NCBI RefSeq assembly: GCF_017744655.1
Contig: NZ_JAGIAW010000006.1
Coordinates: forward strand, 62,001 to 126,000
Direction of reading: 5' to 3'
Length of the DNA stretch: 64,000 nucleotides
Source of the DNA: Devosia sp.
GTDB taxonomy: Bacteria; Pseudomonadota; Alphaproteobacteria; Rhizobiales; Devosiaceae
Shown: positions 24,548 through 32,213 of the stretch, one piece after another
How positions within the stretch are numbered: position 1 is the stretch's first letter
Layout of the letters: every line of letters begins with the position of its first letter
Program-made: the position numbers and the translations under genes
The notes under the pieces: generated by a model
What the model was told of the DNA's origin: nothing
The model's input: only the letters and a program-made list of their open reading frames with translations
The model's database searches: none

Positions 24548-25111
24548 CTACGCTGCCAGTTGATGCCGCTTCTGCTTTGCCAGAATGCCGAAGTGGTGTG
24601 CAAGGGCATTCAACGCCAGCCGGCAATCACCGACCATATGCCAGTGCTGCTCGTCGCGCACCACGATATAGTCCAAAGCCGCCCACATATTGGCGCCACG
24701 GTTCTCGTGCAGGCCCTGCTCGTCGCGCACCGCTTCGATCGCGGCATCGTATTTCACCTTTTGGCTCTGGCACCAGGATGAGTGTTCTTCGCTGGTTATG
24801 CCGGCCGTGGCACCGCCTGATTGCTTCGAGGCATCTGGCGCCGAAATCGCCCGCATGTATTTGTCCCGAAGCTCGAGATAGGTCTGCGCAGCGTCATATT
24901 GCGCATCGCTGATCAGTGCCTTCTTATCCATCAGGTTCATTCGTCCGATAAAGGTTGCGGCCTTCTGGTCGCGCGCGTCTTTCTCGGAAAGGCCGAACAT
25001 CTTCATGCGCAGAAGAATGGCCTCCATGTTGGCCGGAACGGCGCCTGCACGGGAGGCCCGGCCGGACTGGGTGCGTTTCACATTCACATTGCGCTTGCGG
25101 CCCTTAGCCAT
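24548..25111 (-). CDS. Phage early protein, unknown function
   Basis: About 187 residues from the ATG at 25111, which overlaps the upstream gene by eight bases. The N-terminus is basic (MAKGRKRNVNVKRTQSGRAS), suggesting nucleic acid contact, and the rest is helical. The segment LMDKKALISDAQYDAAQTY and a C-terminal ALDYIVVRDEQHWHMVGDCR are seen in phage early-region proteins of unknown role. Its position at the end of the replication operon, facing the late genes, would fit a late regulator; this is inference. Confidence 0.5.
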   Translation of the reverse strand: MAKGRKRNVNVKRTQSGRASRAGAVPANMEAILLRMKMFGLSEKDARDQKAATFIGRMNLMDKKALISDAQYDAAQTYLELRDKYMRAISAPDASKQSGGATAGITSEEHSSWCQSQKVKYDAAIEAVRDEQGLHENRGANMWAALDYIVVRDEQHWHMVGDCRLALNALAHHFGILAKQKRHQLAA

Positions 25112-25424
25112 TCTGCTGCCTCTTGTTGGATGGGATGGATTGGGATTCACGTTGATCGAGAGCGCTTCGACCTGGAGGCGGATCGCCCAACAGGAAGGAC
25201 GTGAAGCGCTCGCCTCTGGTCTGTGATCGCGCCACTGAAATCACCTGCTTCGGCCGATCCTCGGCTTTTGGCATCAGGCGCCGCATGTTGGAGCACTTGC
25301 CGGCTACAGCGTTCGTTGTCCGGTCGATCTCTTTGGCGATTTCGGCGAAGGAGAAGCCGGCATGGCGCATCTCGACAAGCTTCTGGAGGTCTTCGTCAGA
25401 CCAAGCATGATTGCCGGGCTTCAT
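25104..25424 (-). CDS. GcrA/Myb-like helix-turn-helix protein
   Basis: A 106-residue protein whose first 50 residues form a small trihelical DNA-binding domain: AWSDEDLQKLVEMRHAGFSF, AEIAKEIDRTTNAVAGK and CSNMRRL. This W...E..I...L..TRNAV.GK-type layout is like GcrA and SANT/Myb-type HTHs. The C-terminus is basic and probably disordered. Probably a transcription regulator of phage genes. The start overlaps the upstream stop (ATGA). Confidence 0.6.
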   Translation of the reverse strand: MKPGNHAWSDEDLQKLVEMRHAGFSFAEIAKEIDRTTNAVAGKCSNMRRLMPKAEDRPKQVISVARSQTRGERFTSFLLGDPPPGRSALDQRESQSIPSNKRQQNG

Positions 25425-25609
25425 GACGCCTTCTCCATTTGCCGGATTTCGTGCTCAAAGGCTTGATAGGCGCACAGCGTCATGACGATGGCCTGGGAGA
25501 CGTCCACTGCTCGCGCCATGGAAGGATTGGCCTTGAGCAGTTCCGCGCCCTTGTCCCTGTGGCGCTCCATGTATTCGATCTGCTCGGAGAGACTGACGCG
25601 GATGGTCAC
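25421..25609 (-). CDS. Small helical early protein
   Basis: Sixty-two residues, ATGA overlaps at both ends. Amphipathic helix SEQIEYMERHRDKGAELLK followed by a more hydrophobic stretch (AIVMTLCAYQAFEHEI). No family recognised. Confidence 0.5.
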   Translation of the reverse strand: MTIRVSLSEQIEYMERHRDKGAELLKANPSMARAVDVSQAIVMTLCAYQAFEHEIRQMEKAS

Positions 25610-26220
25610 GACACGCTCCCTGCCTGCTCGGCCTTCGCCTTGGCGACGACATCGAGGGAGAAAGTCTTCTTCTGCTGGTAGGAAGGGACGGGTTCGCCAC
25701 TGATGCGCTCACAAGCTGCGAACAGAACCTCGTCGGCCCATCGATCTAGCTGGACGCCATCGGCTTCTTCCCCCTTCGAAAAAGAAGAAAATCCCTTATT
25801 GATTGAATCTTGATGTTGAAACGCGCGTGCGTGCTTGAGGGCAGCTTGGCCTACGCCCTTGATTTTCCTCACATCGGAGCGAATTTGAGCGGACTTTTCT
25901 CCGCCTTTTCTTCCACTTTCAGCGCGTTCTTCGGCGTCTTTCGCGGCGTTTTCGATCTCTTTTTCGGCCCGTTCATTGACCAGAAAGCCGTCAACGACAT
26001 GGATCTTGCCCAGCGAAATCAGACGCTCGCGGATCGCATTCCACTTCCGAACGGAGCAGTTGCAGACGCCGGCGATATAGCGCGGCTCGTCTGGCACTGG
26101 CCCGCCACGGACATACATCAGGTCCAGGACAAGGCTGTATGCGCCCTTCTCTTCGAGCGTCATGCCGACGGTGCCGGCGATGAAGTTGTCAGGGAAACGA
26201 CGGTACCAGGGGCGGCTCAT
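25606..26220 (-). CDS. DUF1376 (YdaU-type) replication-region protein
   Basis: A 204-residue protein. Residues 1-100 match DUF1376: PWYRRFPDNFIAGTVGMTLE, then GAYSLVLDLMYVRGGPVPDE and a winged-helix-like SVRKWNAIRERLISLGKIH. DUF1376 proteins are encoded in phage replication modules, next to initiator or helicase-loader genes, and are thought to help origin work. The charged C-terminal half is helical. It overlaps the DnaA-like gene upstream (ATGA). Confidence 0.8.
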   Translation of the reverse strand: MSRPWYRRFPDNFIAGTVGMTLEEKGAYSLVLDLMYVRGGPVPDEPRYIAGVCNCSVRKWNAIRERLISLGKIHVVDGFLVNERAEKEIENAAKDAEERAESGRKGGEKSAQIRSDVRKIKGVGQAALKHARAFQHQDSINKGFSSFSKGEEADGVQLDRWADEVLFAACERISGEPVPSYQQKKTFSLDVVAKAKAEQAGSVS

Positions 26221-26711
26221 TTGCCTGCCTCCATCCGCTCTTGATGCCGAGCAATGCCGTACAAGACGGTGGTATGGTCACGGCCGCCTAGCTTCCGGCC
26301 AATGGCCGGCAACGACATAGTCGTCTCATGTCGCATGCGGAACATCGCCTCATGGCGCGCAATGACGACATGACCTGACCGACGGTGCGAAGCCAGCTCC
26401 AGCCAGTCGATGCCGTACTTTTCGCAGACCTCGGAGATGATCGCCTTCCACTTCTCGGCGCCGGGAAGCGGCAGAAGCTCTTCAGGCTGGCTGACGGCCT
26501 CGACAACCGGCTCAACGCCACCGCGCCGAGCATGGATAACCGTAGGCACCTTTACCTTGCGCCGGATGGCCTCAGGGATGCGGAAAGGCTCTGGCTTGGG
26601 CACAGGGGGCAGAAGATAGCGCCGCGCCCGCTCTGGCGGTTCCTGACCCGATGTCAGCCTCCTGCGCACCTCGGCATAGTGTTCGTGCTGGGATTGGAGG
26701 ACGGAGGTCAT
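26217..26711 (-). CDS. Lone DnaA domain IV (DnaA-like HTH) protein
   Basis: A 164-residue protein. Residues about 85-160 match DnaA domain IV: GHVVIARHEAMFRMRHET, then SLPAIGRKLGGRDHTTVLYG, the DnaA signature. The AAA+ ATPase domain is absent; the N-terminal half is Pro/Arg-rich and disordered. In alphaproteobacterial phages such proteins may recruit host replication proteins to a DnaA-box-like origin or block host initiation. The combination with DUF1376 just downstream supports a replication initiation role. Confidence 0.85.
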   Translation of the reverse strand: MTSVLQSQHEHYAEVRRRLTSGQEPPERARRYLLPPVPKPEPFRIPEAIRRKVKVPTVIHARRGGVEPVVEAVSQPEELLPLPGAEKWKAIISEVCEKYGIDWLELASHRRSGHVVIARHEAMFRMRHETTMSLPAIGRKLGGRDHTTVLYGIARHQERMEAGK

Positions 26712-29212
26712 GCTGCGTCCGCCTGGTCATCGAGCGTGTCGAAGAGGCTCGGCGTCGAGATCTCCTGCTCCATCGCCTGCAGGTACTTGATGCCGTCGAG
26801 GAAATAGCCCGGATTGAGTTCGGACGCCATGCCCTGCCGGCCAAGCTTGAGCGCGCGATAAGGCACGGTGAACAGGCCGCCGAACGGGTCGAAAACCATG
26901 TCGCCCGGATTCGAGAACCGTTTGATCAGGCGATCGACGATATCGAACTGGAGTGGGCAGATATGATTTTCGAGCCCCTTGCGCGTCTGCTCACCGTTGA
27001 GGGTGCGCATGCGGTTCACATCGTGCCAGGTGAAATCATCATGGGCGCCCGGCGCCAGGCTCATGAACGATGACGGGAGAGCCCCGCGCTTTTCCAGCGC
27101 CTCACCGATGCGAATGTGTGTTTCGTAGTCATAGACGTTCTTGAGCGTCCATTCGGTAAAGGTCTTGGCCAGTTTGTCCGGGCCCATGCCGGCGAGCTCG
27201 TCCGGCGTCAGCAGACGGTCGCCCGAGGAACGCCAGAAGGCATGAGCGTCGACCTGCCACCGCGCGCGGGTATAGTCATCCTTGGTCTTGGCGACCTTCT
27301 CATCGGCATAGGCCTTGGAGCGGTCGGTCGGCAGCTTCCGGAACAGCAGAATGTATTCTGGCGAGCCAACGCCCATCTTGGAGCCGTCCTTGCACTGCTC
27401 CGACCAGCCCAGACGATAGGTCTGATTGTTCTCGCGCACGACATCGGTGTTGACCGTGATCATGCCCATGTAGGCAAAGCCGTGCTGCATGGTGTGGAAG
27501 GCGGTCTTCATGTGGAAGGGATTGACCGTCGGCATGCCCATGCCAGTCACGTTGCCGAAAAGTATCCGGTCTTTGGTGTGGCAGGCATAGACCCGGCCGG
27601 GCTTCAGGATCCTCAGCAGCTCAGGCGTGAGGAAGTCCATCTGCTCGAAGAAATGGGCATCGTTATCGGTATGGCCGAAGTCGTTGTAACTCGGCGTGTA
27701 TTCGTAGTGGTTGCTGAAGGGGATCGAAGTCACGATCAGGTCGACGCTGTTGTCGGCCATAGACCGCGCCTCATCGACGCAATCGTTATTCGCCACCTGC
27801 CAGCCAGCGCCGGACGCCTCGATGCGCTCAACGCCGATGGAGCGGGTCAGAACCTCGGCTGCGGATAGCTTATCGAGACCATGCTCGCGGATGATGTCGC
27901 TCATGTTTTCGACCATCTTGTTGTGCTGGTCCCATTTCGCCTGAAGGGTGCGCAGAACTTCGCGCTCGCTCTCGGCGTAGATGATGTGGATTTCGACCGG
28001 CTGGGTTTGCAGGAAGCGGCGAATGCGATGCACCGCCTGGATGAAGTCGTTGAACTTGAAGCCGATGCCCAGGAAGATCGCCTTGTGGCAGTGGCGCTGG
28101 AAGTTGCACCCGCTGCCGGCGATGACCGGCTTCGCAGCCAAGTGCTGAAACTTGCCGTCGCTGAAGTCGATGATCGACTGCTCGCGCTTGTCGAGATCCT
28201 GAGTGCCGTAGACCGACACAACGCCAGGTACTGCCTGCTCAATGGCGCGCCGCTCATCCTCGAGGTCATGCCAGATCAGGAAATGATCATCTGGCGCCGC
28301 GGCGAGGATTTCGCCCATCTTGGCAATACGGTTGTCGAGGGTGTCGCGCTTTTCCCGCGAGGCCGAGACCACACCGATAGCCGTGTCCTTGAACATGGCG
28401 GCTTGGCCATCGCGATCGACACCGCCGTCAGCGATATCGGCCAGGACCTCATGATAGATCACCTTAAACGCTGGCAGATCATAGCCAGCGTCGGAATGGC
28501 CGAGGTCTGACGGCTTCTGCAGGAAGATGGCCCAGCTATTCAGCCATAGCCAGAATTCGCGCTCCTTATGCGGGTAGAGCGTCAGGTTGTTGGCCTGAGT
28601 GCTGTCCCTCTGGAAGAAGCGCGTCAAGGCCTGCCCGGTGTCCATGATACCCAGGAAGCCGGCATAGTGGATCAGTTCCTTGTAGCGGTTCGGGCTTGGC
28701 GTGGCCGTTGCGACAAAGCGGTACCGGACGCCATCGAACAGGTCGAGGAACGTCTGATAGGTCTTGGAGCCAAAGGAGCGCAGCACGCTTGCTTCATCCA
28801 GCGTGACGGCCGTGAACAGGTTCGGATCAAGCTTGCCGTCCCGCACCGTCTCATAGTTGGTCATGTAGATGCCGGTTTCGCCGGCCTCTTCGACGCTTCG
28901 GATGAATTTGATATCAACACCAAGCATGGCGCCGTCGCGCTTGAACTCTTGGCGGACGCCGAGAGGCAGAACGATCAGGCCACGGCCGGCCGCCTTCTCA
29001 CAGACGATGCGCAACACCTCGATCTGCACCACCGACTTGCCCAAGCCGAACGCAGCGAAGATCGCACGCTTGCCACCGCGTACCGCCCATTTGACGATAT
29101 CGCGCTGATGCGGCTTCAGGATCGGGTTGACCTCGGTGTCATCGATGGCAAAGCCGGACACCGGCGCCATGCGGACCTTGTTCGCCAAGAATTCGCGATA
29201 GGGCACAGTCAT
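26708..29212 (-). CDS. SF2 helicase fused to DNA amino-methyltransferase
   Basis: About 834 residues from the ATG at 29212; upstream in-frame ATG at 29299 lies deep in the preceding gene. The N-terminal SNF2-like SF2 helicase shows motif I (FGLGKS, 55-60), II (DEAS, 139-142), III (ATATP, 167-171) and VI (QAVHRIRR, 392-399). The C-terminal methyltransferase of the N4/N6 type has the catalytic motif VTSIPFSNHY (494-503, usual form S/D-P-P-Y) and the AdoMet motif FDPFGGLFTVPYRALKLGRQ near residue 775. Order of motifs suggests the beta class. Probably methylates phage DNA while translocating, protecting it from restriction; no nuclease is present, so it is an orphan. It overlaps the next gene (ATGA). 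Confidence 0.85.
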   Translation of the reverse strand: MTVPYREFLANKVRMAPVSGFAIDDTEVNPILKPHQRDIVKWAVRGGKRAIFAAFGLGKSVVQIEVLRIVCEKAAGRGLIVLPLGVRQEFKRDGAMLGVDIKFIRSVEEAGETGIYMTNYETVRDGKLDPNLFTAVTLDEASVLRSFGSKTYQTFLDLFDGVRYRFVATATPSPNRYKELIHYAGFLGIMDTGQALTRFFQRDSTQANNLTLYPHKEREFWLWLNSWAIFLQKPSDLGHSDAGYDLPAFKVIYHEVLADIADGGVDRDGQAAMFKDTAIGVVSASREKRDTLDNRIAKMGEILAAAPDDHFLIWHDLEDERRAIEQAVPGVVSVYGTQDLDKREQSIIDFSDGKFQHLAAKPVIAGSGCNFQRHCHKAIFLGIGFKFNDFIQAVHRIRRFLQTQPVEIHIIYAESEREVLRTLQAKWDQHNKMVENMSDIIREHGLDKLSAAEVLTRSIGVERIEASGAGWQVANNDCVDEARSMADNSVDLIVTSIPFSNHYEYTPSYNDFGHTDNDAHFFEQMDFLTPELLRILKPGRVYACHTKDRILFGNVTGMGMPTVNPFHMKTAFHTMQHGFAYMGMITVNTDVVRENNQTYRLGWSEQCKDGSKMGVGSPEYILLFRKLPTDRSKAYADEKVAKTKDDYTRARWQVDAHAFWRSSGDRLLTPDELAGMGPDKLAKTFTEWTLKNVYDYETHIRIGEALEKRGALPSSFMSLAPGAHDDFTWHDVNRMRTLNGEQTRKGLENHICPLQFDIVDRLIKRFSNPGDMVFDPFGGLFTVPYRALKLGRQGMASELNPGYFLDGIKYLQAMEQEISTPSLFDTLDDQADAA

Positions 29213-29252
29213 TCCCCTGCCCTCTTCTTCCCAGTGGATAGGAATGGATGGG

Positions 29253-30968
29253 TCATGCGACGGCCCTTTCCGCAGCTTCGACTGGCTTTGAGGCTGCATC
29301 GGCCATGATGGCGAGAACCTCCGCCTCCATCATTTCGACCGACACTGCATTGCCGATCTGCTTGATCTTTTCGGTCTTGGTCCCGGCGAACTCGTACTGC
29401 TGATCCTCGCTGTTGAAGCCCATGGCCGAAGCCAGCTCGTGCGCTTCGAACATGCGGAAGAGGATGTCGAAATCCGGCGCCGGCTCGACCAGGTCGACAT
29501 GCCCGGTCGCGGCGATGGTTGGCACCGGCTCCGAGAGAGAATGCGTCCGTGGCGTCTGGCCAGGTCGCTCGCCGTGCTGCGCCGTGATAAAGGCCAGCTC
29601 GCCCCGGTTGGCCCCGGTGATGGTCGGCAGCGGATCGCGAGCATCGCTCGATCGCTCCAAGCCGCCCTCGTGGGTCACCGGCAAGACCACGGCATACTCG
29701 CCGCCCTTTGCCGTCGTGATCGTGGGTAGCGGATCGTCGATGGTCCGGACGCCGTTCCCGCCTTGGGTATGGGTCACCGGCACGACCATACCGAAGCGGC
29801 CCTTGCTGGTGATGGTCGGCAACGGGTGGAGCGACGAAGTCAGCGTCTCGCCCGAGCCCGATCCATAGTAGGGCGAGATGAGCGCATGGGCGCCACCGGT
29901 CGGCGCCGTGGGGATCGGTTCGCTCACCGGCCGCGCCGCTCCGCCCGAGGCCTGCGACAGCACCAGCGGCTCCACCAGCATGGGCCGGGCGCATCCCGGC
30001 CGCGAGGCCGAAGCGGCGCCGCCAGTTGTGATGGTCGGCAACGGCTCGGACGCCGGCCGCGCCGCGCCACTATTGTGCTGTGACAACACCAAGGCCTCTG
30101 GCTCGACCACCCGATAGCTCGTCGAGATCACTGGCACCGGCATATCGAGGTCGGTCATGTAGGCACGTAGCGTCTCGGCATAGCCGACGGGCCAGCCATT
30201 CTTGACGATCCCGACATAGATGCGGGCCAGCGTCTTGGCAGCGAGCGGCTTCTTCCGCGTGTAGATCGAGCGGCCCTTGATGTTCCAGTCGATGATCTCC
30301 GCAGCGGACTTCCACGGCTTCACATCGGTGAATTGGAGCACGTTGCCTTCGCTGCGCTTGGCATGCGTCAGCGGCGCCCAGCCAAGAAGTTTCTTGTCGG
30401 ACCTGGCCTTGAGGATGAACCGCTTGCGGGTCGTAGCGCCGCCATAGTTCGCGGCATTCAACTGCCGCCACTCAAGCTCGAAGCCAAGGCGCTTGATCGT
30501 GTCGATCCACGCCATGAAGTACTCGCCCTTGCGGGATTTAACCGGCTTGCCAGTGCGGATGTCCACCGGCCCCCAGCCGCAGAATTCCCAGACGTTCTCG
30601 ATGATGGCGCGCTTCACACGCAGCTCGGTCATCCATGTGATGATGTGCCAGGGGTCAGAGCGTTGCTGGTCGGAGGTCGGCTTGCCGCCGCGGGCAATCG
30701 AATGGTGGGTGCATGTCGGCGAAGCCATCAGCAGGTCGAGATAACCCTCGGGCACGAGGATGTGCGGGCGCACCGTGGCGATGTCCTGCACAAAGTGCCG
30801 CGCCTCGGGATGGTTCAGGGTGTGGGTCGCGATAGCCGTGGGCCAATGGTTGACACAGACGAGATCCATTTCGAGCCCAAGGCGCCTGAGGGCGCGCGCC
30901 GCGCCGGTCGACGAACCACCGGCACCGCAGAGCAGATCAGCCACGAGCATCTTCTTCGGCTTGCTCAC
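29253..30968 (-). CDS. DNA (cytosine-5) methyltransferase with repeat-filled target region
   Basis: A 571-residue C5-methyltransferase. Motif I: ADLLCGAGGSSTGAARAL (10-27). Motif IV: SPTCTHHS (83-90) with the catalytic Cys at 86 in a P-T-C order rather than the standard P-C-Q. Motif VI: IIENV (122-126). Motif VIII: QLNAANYGGATTRKRF (169-184). Motifs IX/X: IGNAVSVEMM (538-547). Between VIII and IX, the target recognition region (about 292-490) holds six modules each ending in a PLPTITT-like element. It shares the operon with the helicase-methyltransferase and probably masks several restriction sites. The start has an overlap (ATGA) with the gene upstream. Confidence 0.9.
   Translation of the reverse strand: MSKPKKMLVADLLCGAGGSSTGAARALRRLGLEMDLVCVNHWPTAIATHTLNHPEARHFVQDIATVRPHILVPEGYLDLLMASPTCTHHSIARGGKPTSDQQRSDPWHIITWMTELRVKRAIIENVWEFCGWGPVDIRTGKPVKSRKGEYFMAWIDTIKRLGFELEWRQLNAANYGGATTRKRFILKARSDKKLLGWAPLTHAKRSEGNVLQFTDVKPWKSAAEIIDWNIKGRSIYTRKKPLAAKTLARIYVGIVKNGWPVGYAETLRAYMTDLDMPVPVISTSYRVVEPEALVLSQHNSGAARPASEPLPTITTGGAASASRPGCARPMLVEPLVLSQASGGAARPVSEPIPTAPTGGAHALISPYYGSGSGETLTSSLHPLPTITSKGRFGMVVPVTHTQGGNGVRTIDDPLPTITTAKGGEYAVVLPVTHEGGLERSSDARDPLPTITGANRGELAFITAQHGERPGQTPRTHSLSEPVPTIAATGHVDLVEPAPDFDILFRMFEAHELASAMGFNSEDQQYEFAGTKTEKIKQIGNAVSVEMMEAEVLAIMADAASKPVEAAERAVA
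29499..30095 (-). repeat. Six protein-level repeats in the methyltransferase target region
   Basis: The elements PLPTITT, PIPTAPT, PLPTITS, PLPTITT, PLPTITG and PVPTIAA start at residues 309, 351, 382, 413, 446 and 481, i.e. every 31-42 residues. Each is preceded by a strand such as LVLSQ, VVPVTH or VVLPVTH and a variable Gly-rich loop. The first two modules are most alike (SQHNSGAARPASEPLP and SQASGGAARPVSEPIP), pointing to recent duplication. Confidence 0.75.
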
Positions 30969-31150
30969 TGCGCACCACCCTGCAGCCGCCCGGCGAAGTG
31001 CTCTGGAACATAGAGGCCAGCAGCCGACATATCGGCCACCAGCTTGTCGGTGATGTCCGGCTTATCGTGCTTGCAGAAGCGGCCACACTCGCAGCGCTGC
31101 TGGGGCTTTACGGTAGCCTTGCTGGACAGAAGCCGATCTAGCCAGTTCAT
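30965..31150 (-). CDS. Small Cys-rich (zinc-finger-like) protein
   Basis: Sixty-one residues from the ATG at 31150; the longer in-frame extension to 31264 is out of frame with its neighbours and rejected. Contains CECGRFCKHD, a potential zinc site, then a helical C-terminus (ITDKLVADMSAAGLYVPEHF). It overlaps the methyltransferase start (ATGA). Function unknown. Confidence 0.6.
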   Translation of the reverse strand: MNWLDRLLSSKATVKPQQRCECGRFCKHDKPDITDKLVADMSAAGLYVPEHFAGRLQGGAQ

Positions 31151-31151
31151 G

Positions 31152-31358
31152 TCAGAACTCCAGTTCGATCGCCGGCGGAGGAGGCTTAGGACGCCCCAAT
31201 CCCTTCGGCTTGTTTCCGAGATGGAACTGTCCGCAGTGCGGGCAGCGGTATGCTTAGAGGCCATGCATCTTCGGGCGGTGCGCCGTCGCCTCGTGATAGG
31301 TGGCGTAGGCTTTCTTGCCTTCGCACTGGGTCAGCTAGGCCCTGAGCGCGGTCTTCAT
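31152..31358 (-). pseudogene. Broken zinc-ribbon protein gene with two in-frame stops
   Basis: Read on the minus strand from an ATG at 31358 (GGAGGA directly upstream) the frame encodes MKTALRA, stop (TAG), LTQCEGKKAYATYHEATAHR PKMHGL, stop (TAA), then AYRCPHCGQFHLGNKPKG and ends GAG TTC TGA. The pieces together form a typical small phage zinc-ribbon protein (C...KKAYAT...H...RCPHCGQFHLG). Two nonsense codons interrupt it, and no start codon follows the second, so it looks inactive. It sits exactly between two intact operon genes. Confidence 0.7.
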
Positions 31359-31379
31359 TCCTCCGGTCCCCTTGGCTTC

Positions 31380-31760
31380 TCACGCGGCTCGTTCGGAAGA
31401 CGCTCGTGCTTCCGGCTGATGCGGCGAAGCCAGAAAAGCCTCAGCCTGTGCAACAGCAGCACTGCTAGACGGCGTAAGCTTCCGGGCTCGTGTGATTTCG
31501 ATGTCGTGCTCAAGTGCCCTCTCCTGACGGGCGATTTCGCCTTCGACCGCCTCTTGAAGTTTCACGTAAAGGTCAGCCCAGATCCGCTTGGGCTTGCGAT
31601 AGCGGAGCGCCCAGAGAAGACGCTCGGGCAGCTTGTGTTTCCGGGCGGCGCGCAGCCTGGCCGCTTCGACCGTGTCGCCGGGGCCGCGATGCTCGCGACG
31701 AACCAGCCAGTCAGCCCAGTGGGCGGCCTCATCGACAACCGTGCAGTCAGTCATCGGCAT
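31380..31760 (-). CDS. Hypothetical early protein
   Basis: About 126 residues; the ATG at 31760 (GGAG four bases upstream) is chosen over 31790 and 31754. Charged and helical: ADWLVRREHRGPGDTVEAAR, WADLYVKLQEAVEGEIARQE. The C-terminal tail is Ala/Ser-rich. No family recognised. Its start lies inside the end of the preceding gene. Confidence 0.5.
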   Translation of the reverse strand: MPMTDCTVVDEAAHWADWLVRREHRGPGDTVEAARLRAARKHKLPERLLWALRYRKPKRIWADLYVKLQEAVEGEIARQERALEHDIEITRARKLTPSSSAAVAQAEAFLASPHQPEARASSERAA

Positions 31761-32109
31761 TTGCTCCGGAAGCAAAGAATGTTTGCGCATAGGTCAATCC
31801 GTTCTCGTTAGCGTAAGGGCCAACGAGAATGACGGACGACGAAAGGCGACGAAGATGGATCGACCGGTCAGCGATGAATTGAGAAGCTTGCTGAACCGGC
31901 AGGAAATGCGCGGAGCGACGGCGCCAACCGTCAAACCGCACGCAATGAAGTGGGCGAATGACCTCCTCGACAGGGAGGAGGAGATCGAAAGAGACCATTC
32001 GCCCTCCGACGGGGAGGGTTGCCGTCGGAATAGGAATTCGAATGCCAGGGTGCGCATCGTGAGAGCGCGGCCCTTTCTGGCTGTAGTGAATGGTGGGAAG
32101 CGCTGACAT
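31747..32109 (-). CDS. Hypothetical early protein, coupled to small membrane gene
   Basis: A 120-residue frame from the ATG at 32109, which overlaps the stop of the 34-codon gene before it (TGATG). Starts [20 protein letters not shown] and contains VEEVIRPLHCVRFDGWRRRS. An opposing plus-strand frame (31856-32106) also looks coding-like. I prefer the minus frame because it fits an unbroken chain of coupled starts and stops. No family recognised. Confidence 0.42.
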   Translation of the reverse strand: MSALPTIHYSQKGPRSHDAHPGIRIPIPTATLPVGGRMVSFDLLLPVEEVIRPLHCVRFDGWRRRSAHFLPVQQASQFIADRSIHLRRLSSSVILVGPYANENGLTYAQTFFASGANADD

Positions 32110-32213
32110 CAGGTCAGGCCCCCGACGACGCCGAGCACAAGCGCCACTGCAAGGACGAGCGCGAAGCCGGCAGAACAATTCCGAACAAACTGACGGGTGT
32201 GCTGCGATGTCAT
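32109..32213 (-). CDS. Tiny single-span membrane protein (34 residues)
   Basis: [20 protein letters not shown] followed by a hydrophobic run ([14 protein letters not shown]). The ATG overlaps the stop of the GapR/ParB ORF (ATGA) and its stop overlaps the next ATG (TGATG), so it is translated in register with its neighbours. Basic N-terminus and one transmembrane helix; function unknown. Confidence 0.5.
   Translation of the reverse strand: MTSQHTRQFVRNCSAGFALVLAVALVLGVVGGLT

Noticed and set aside
31856..32106. Plus-strand frame starting MDRPVSDELRSLLNRQ
   Set aside because: Looks partly coding, but it opposes a chain of minus-strand genes linked by start/stop overlaps and has only a weak ribosome-binding site. 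Kept as an alternative only.
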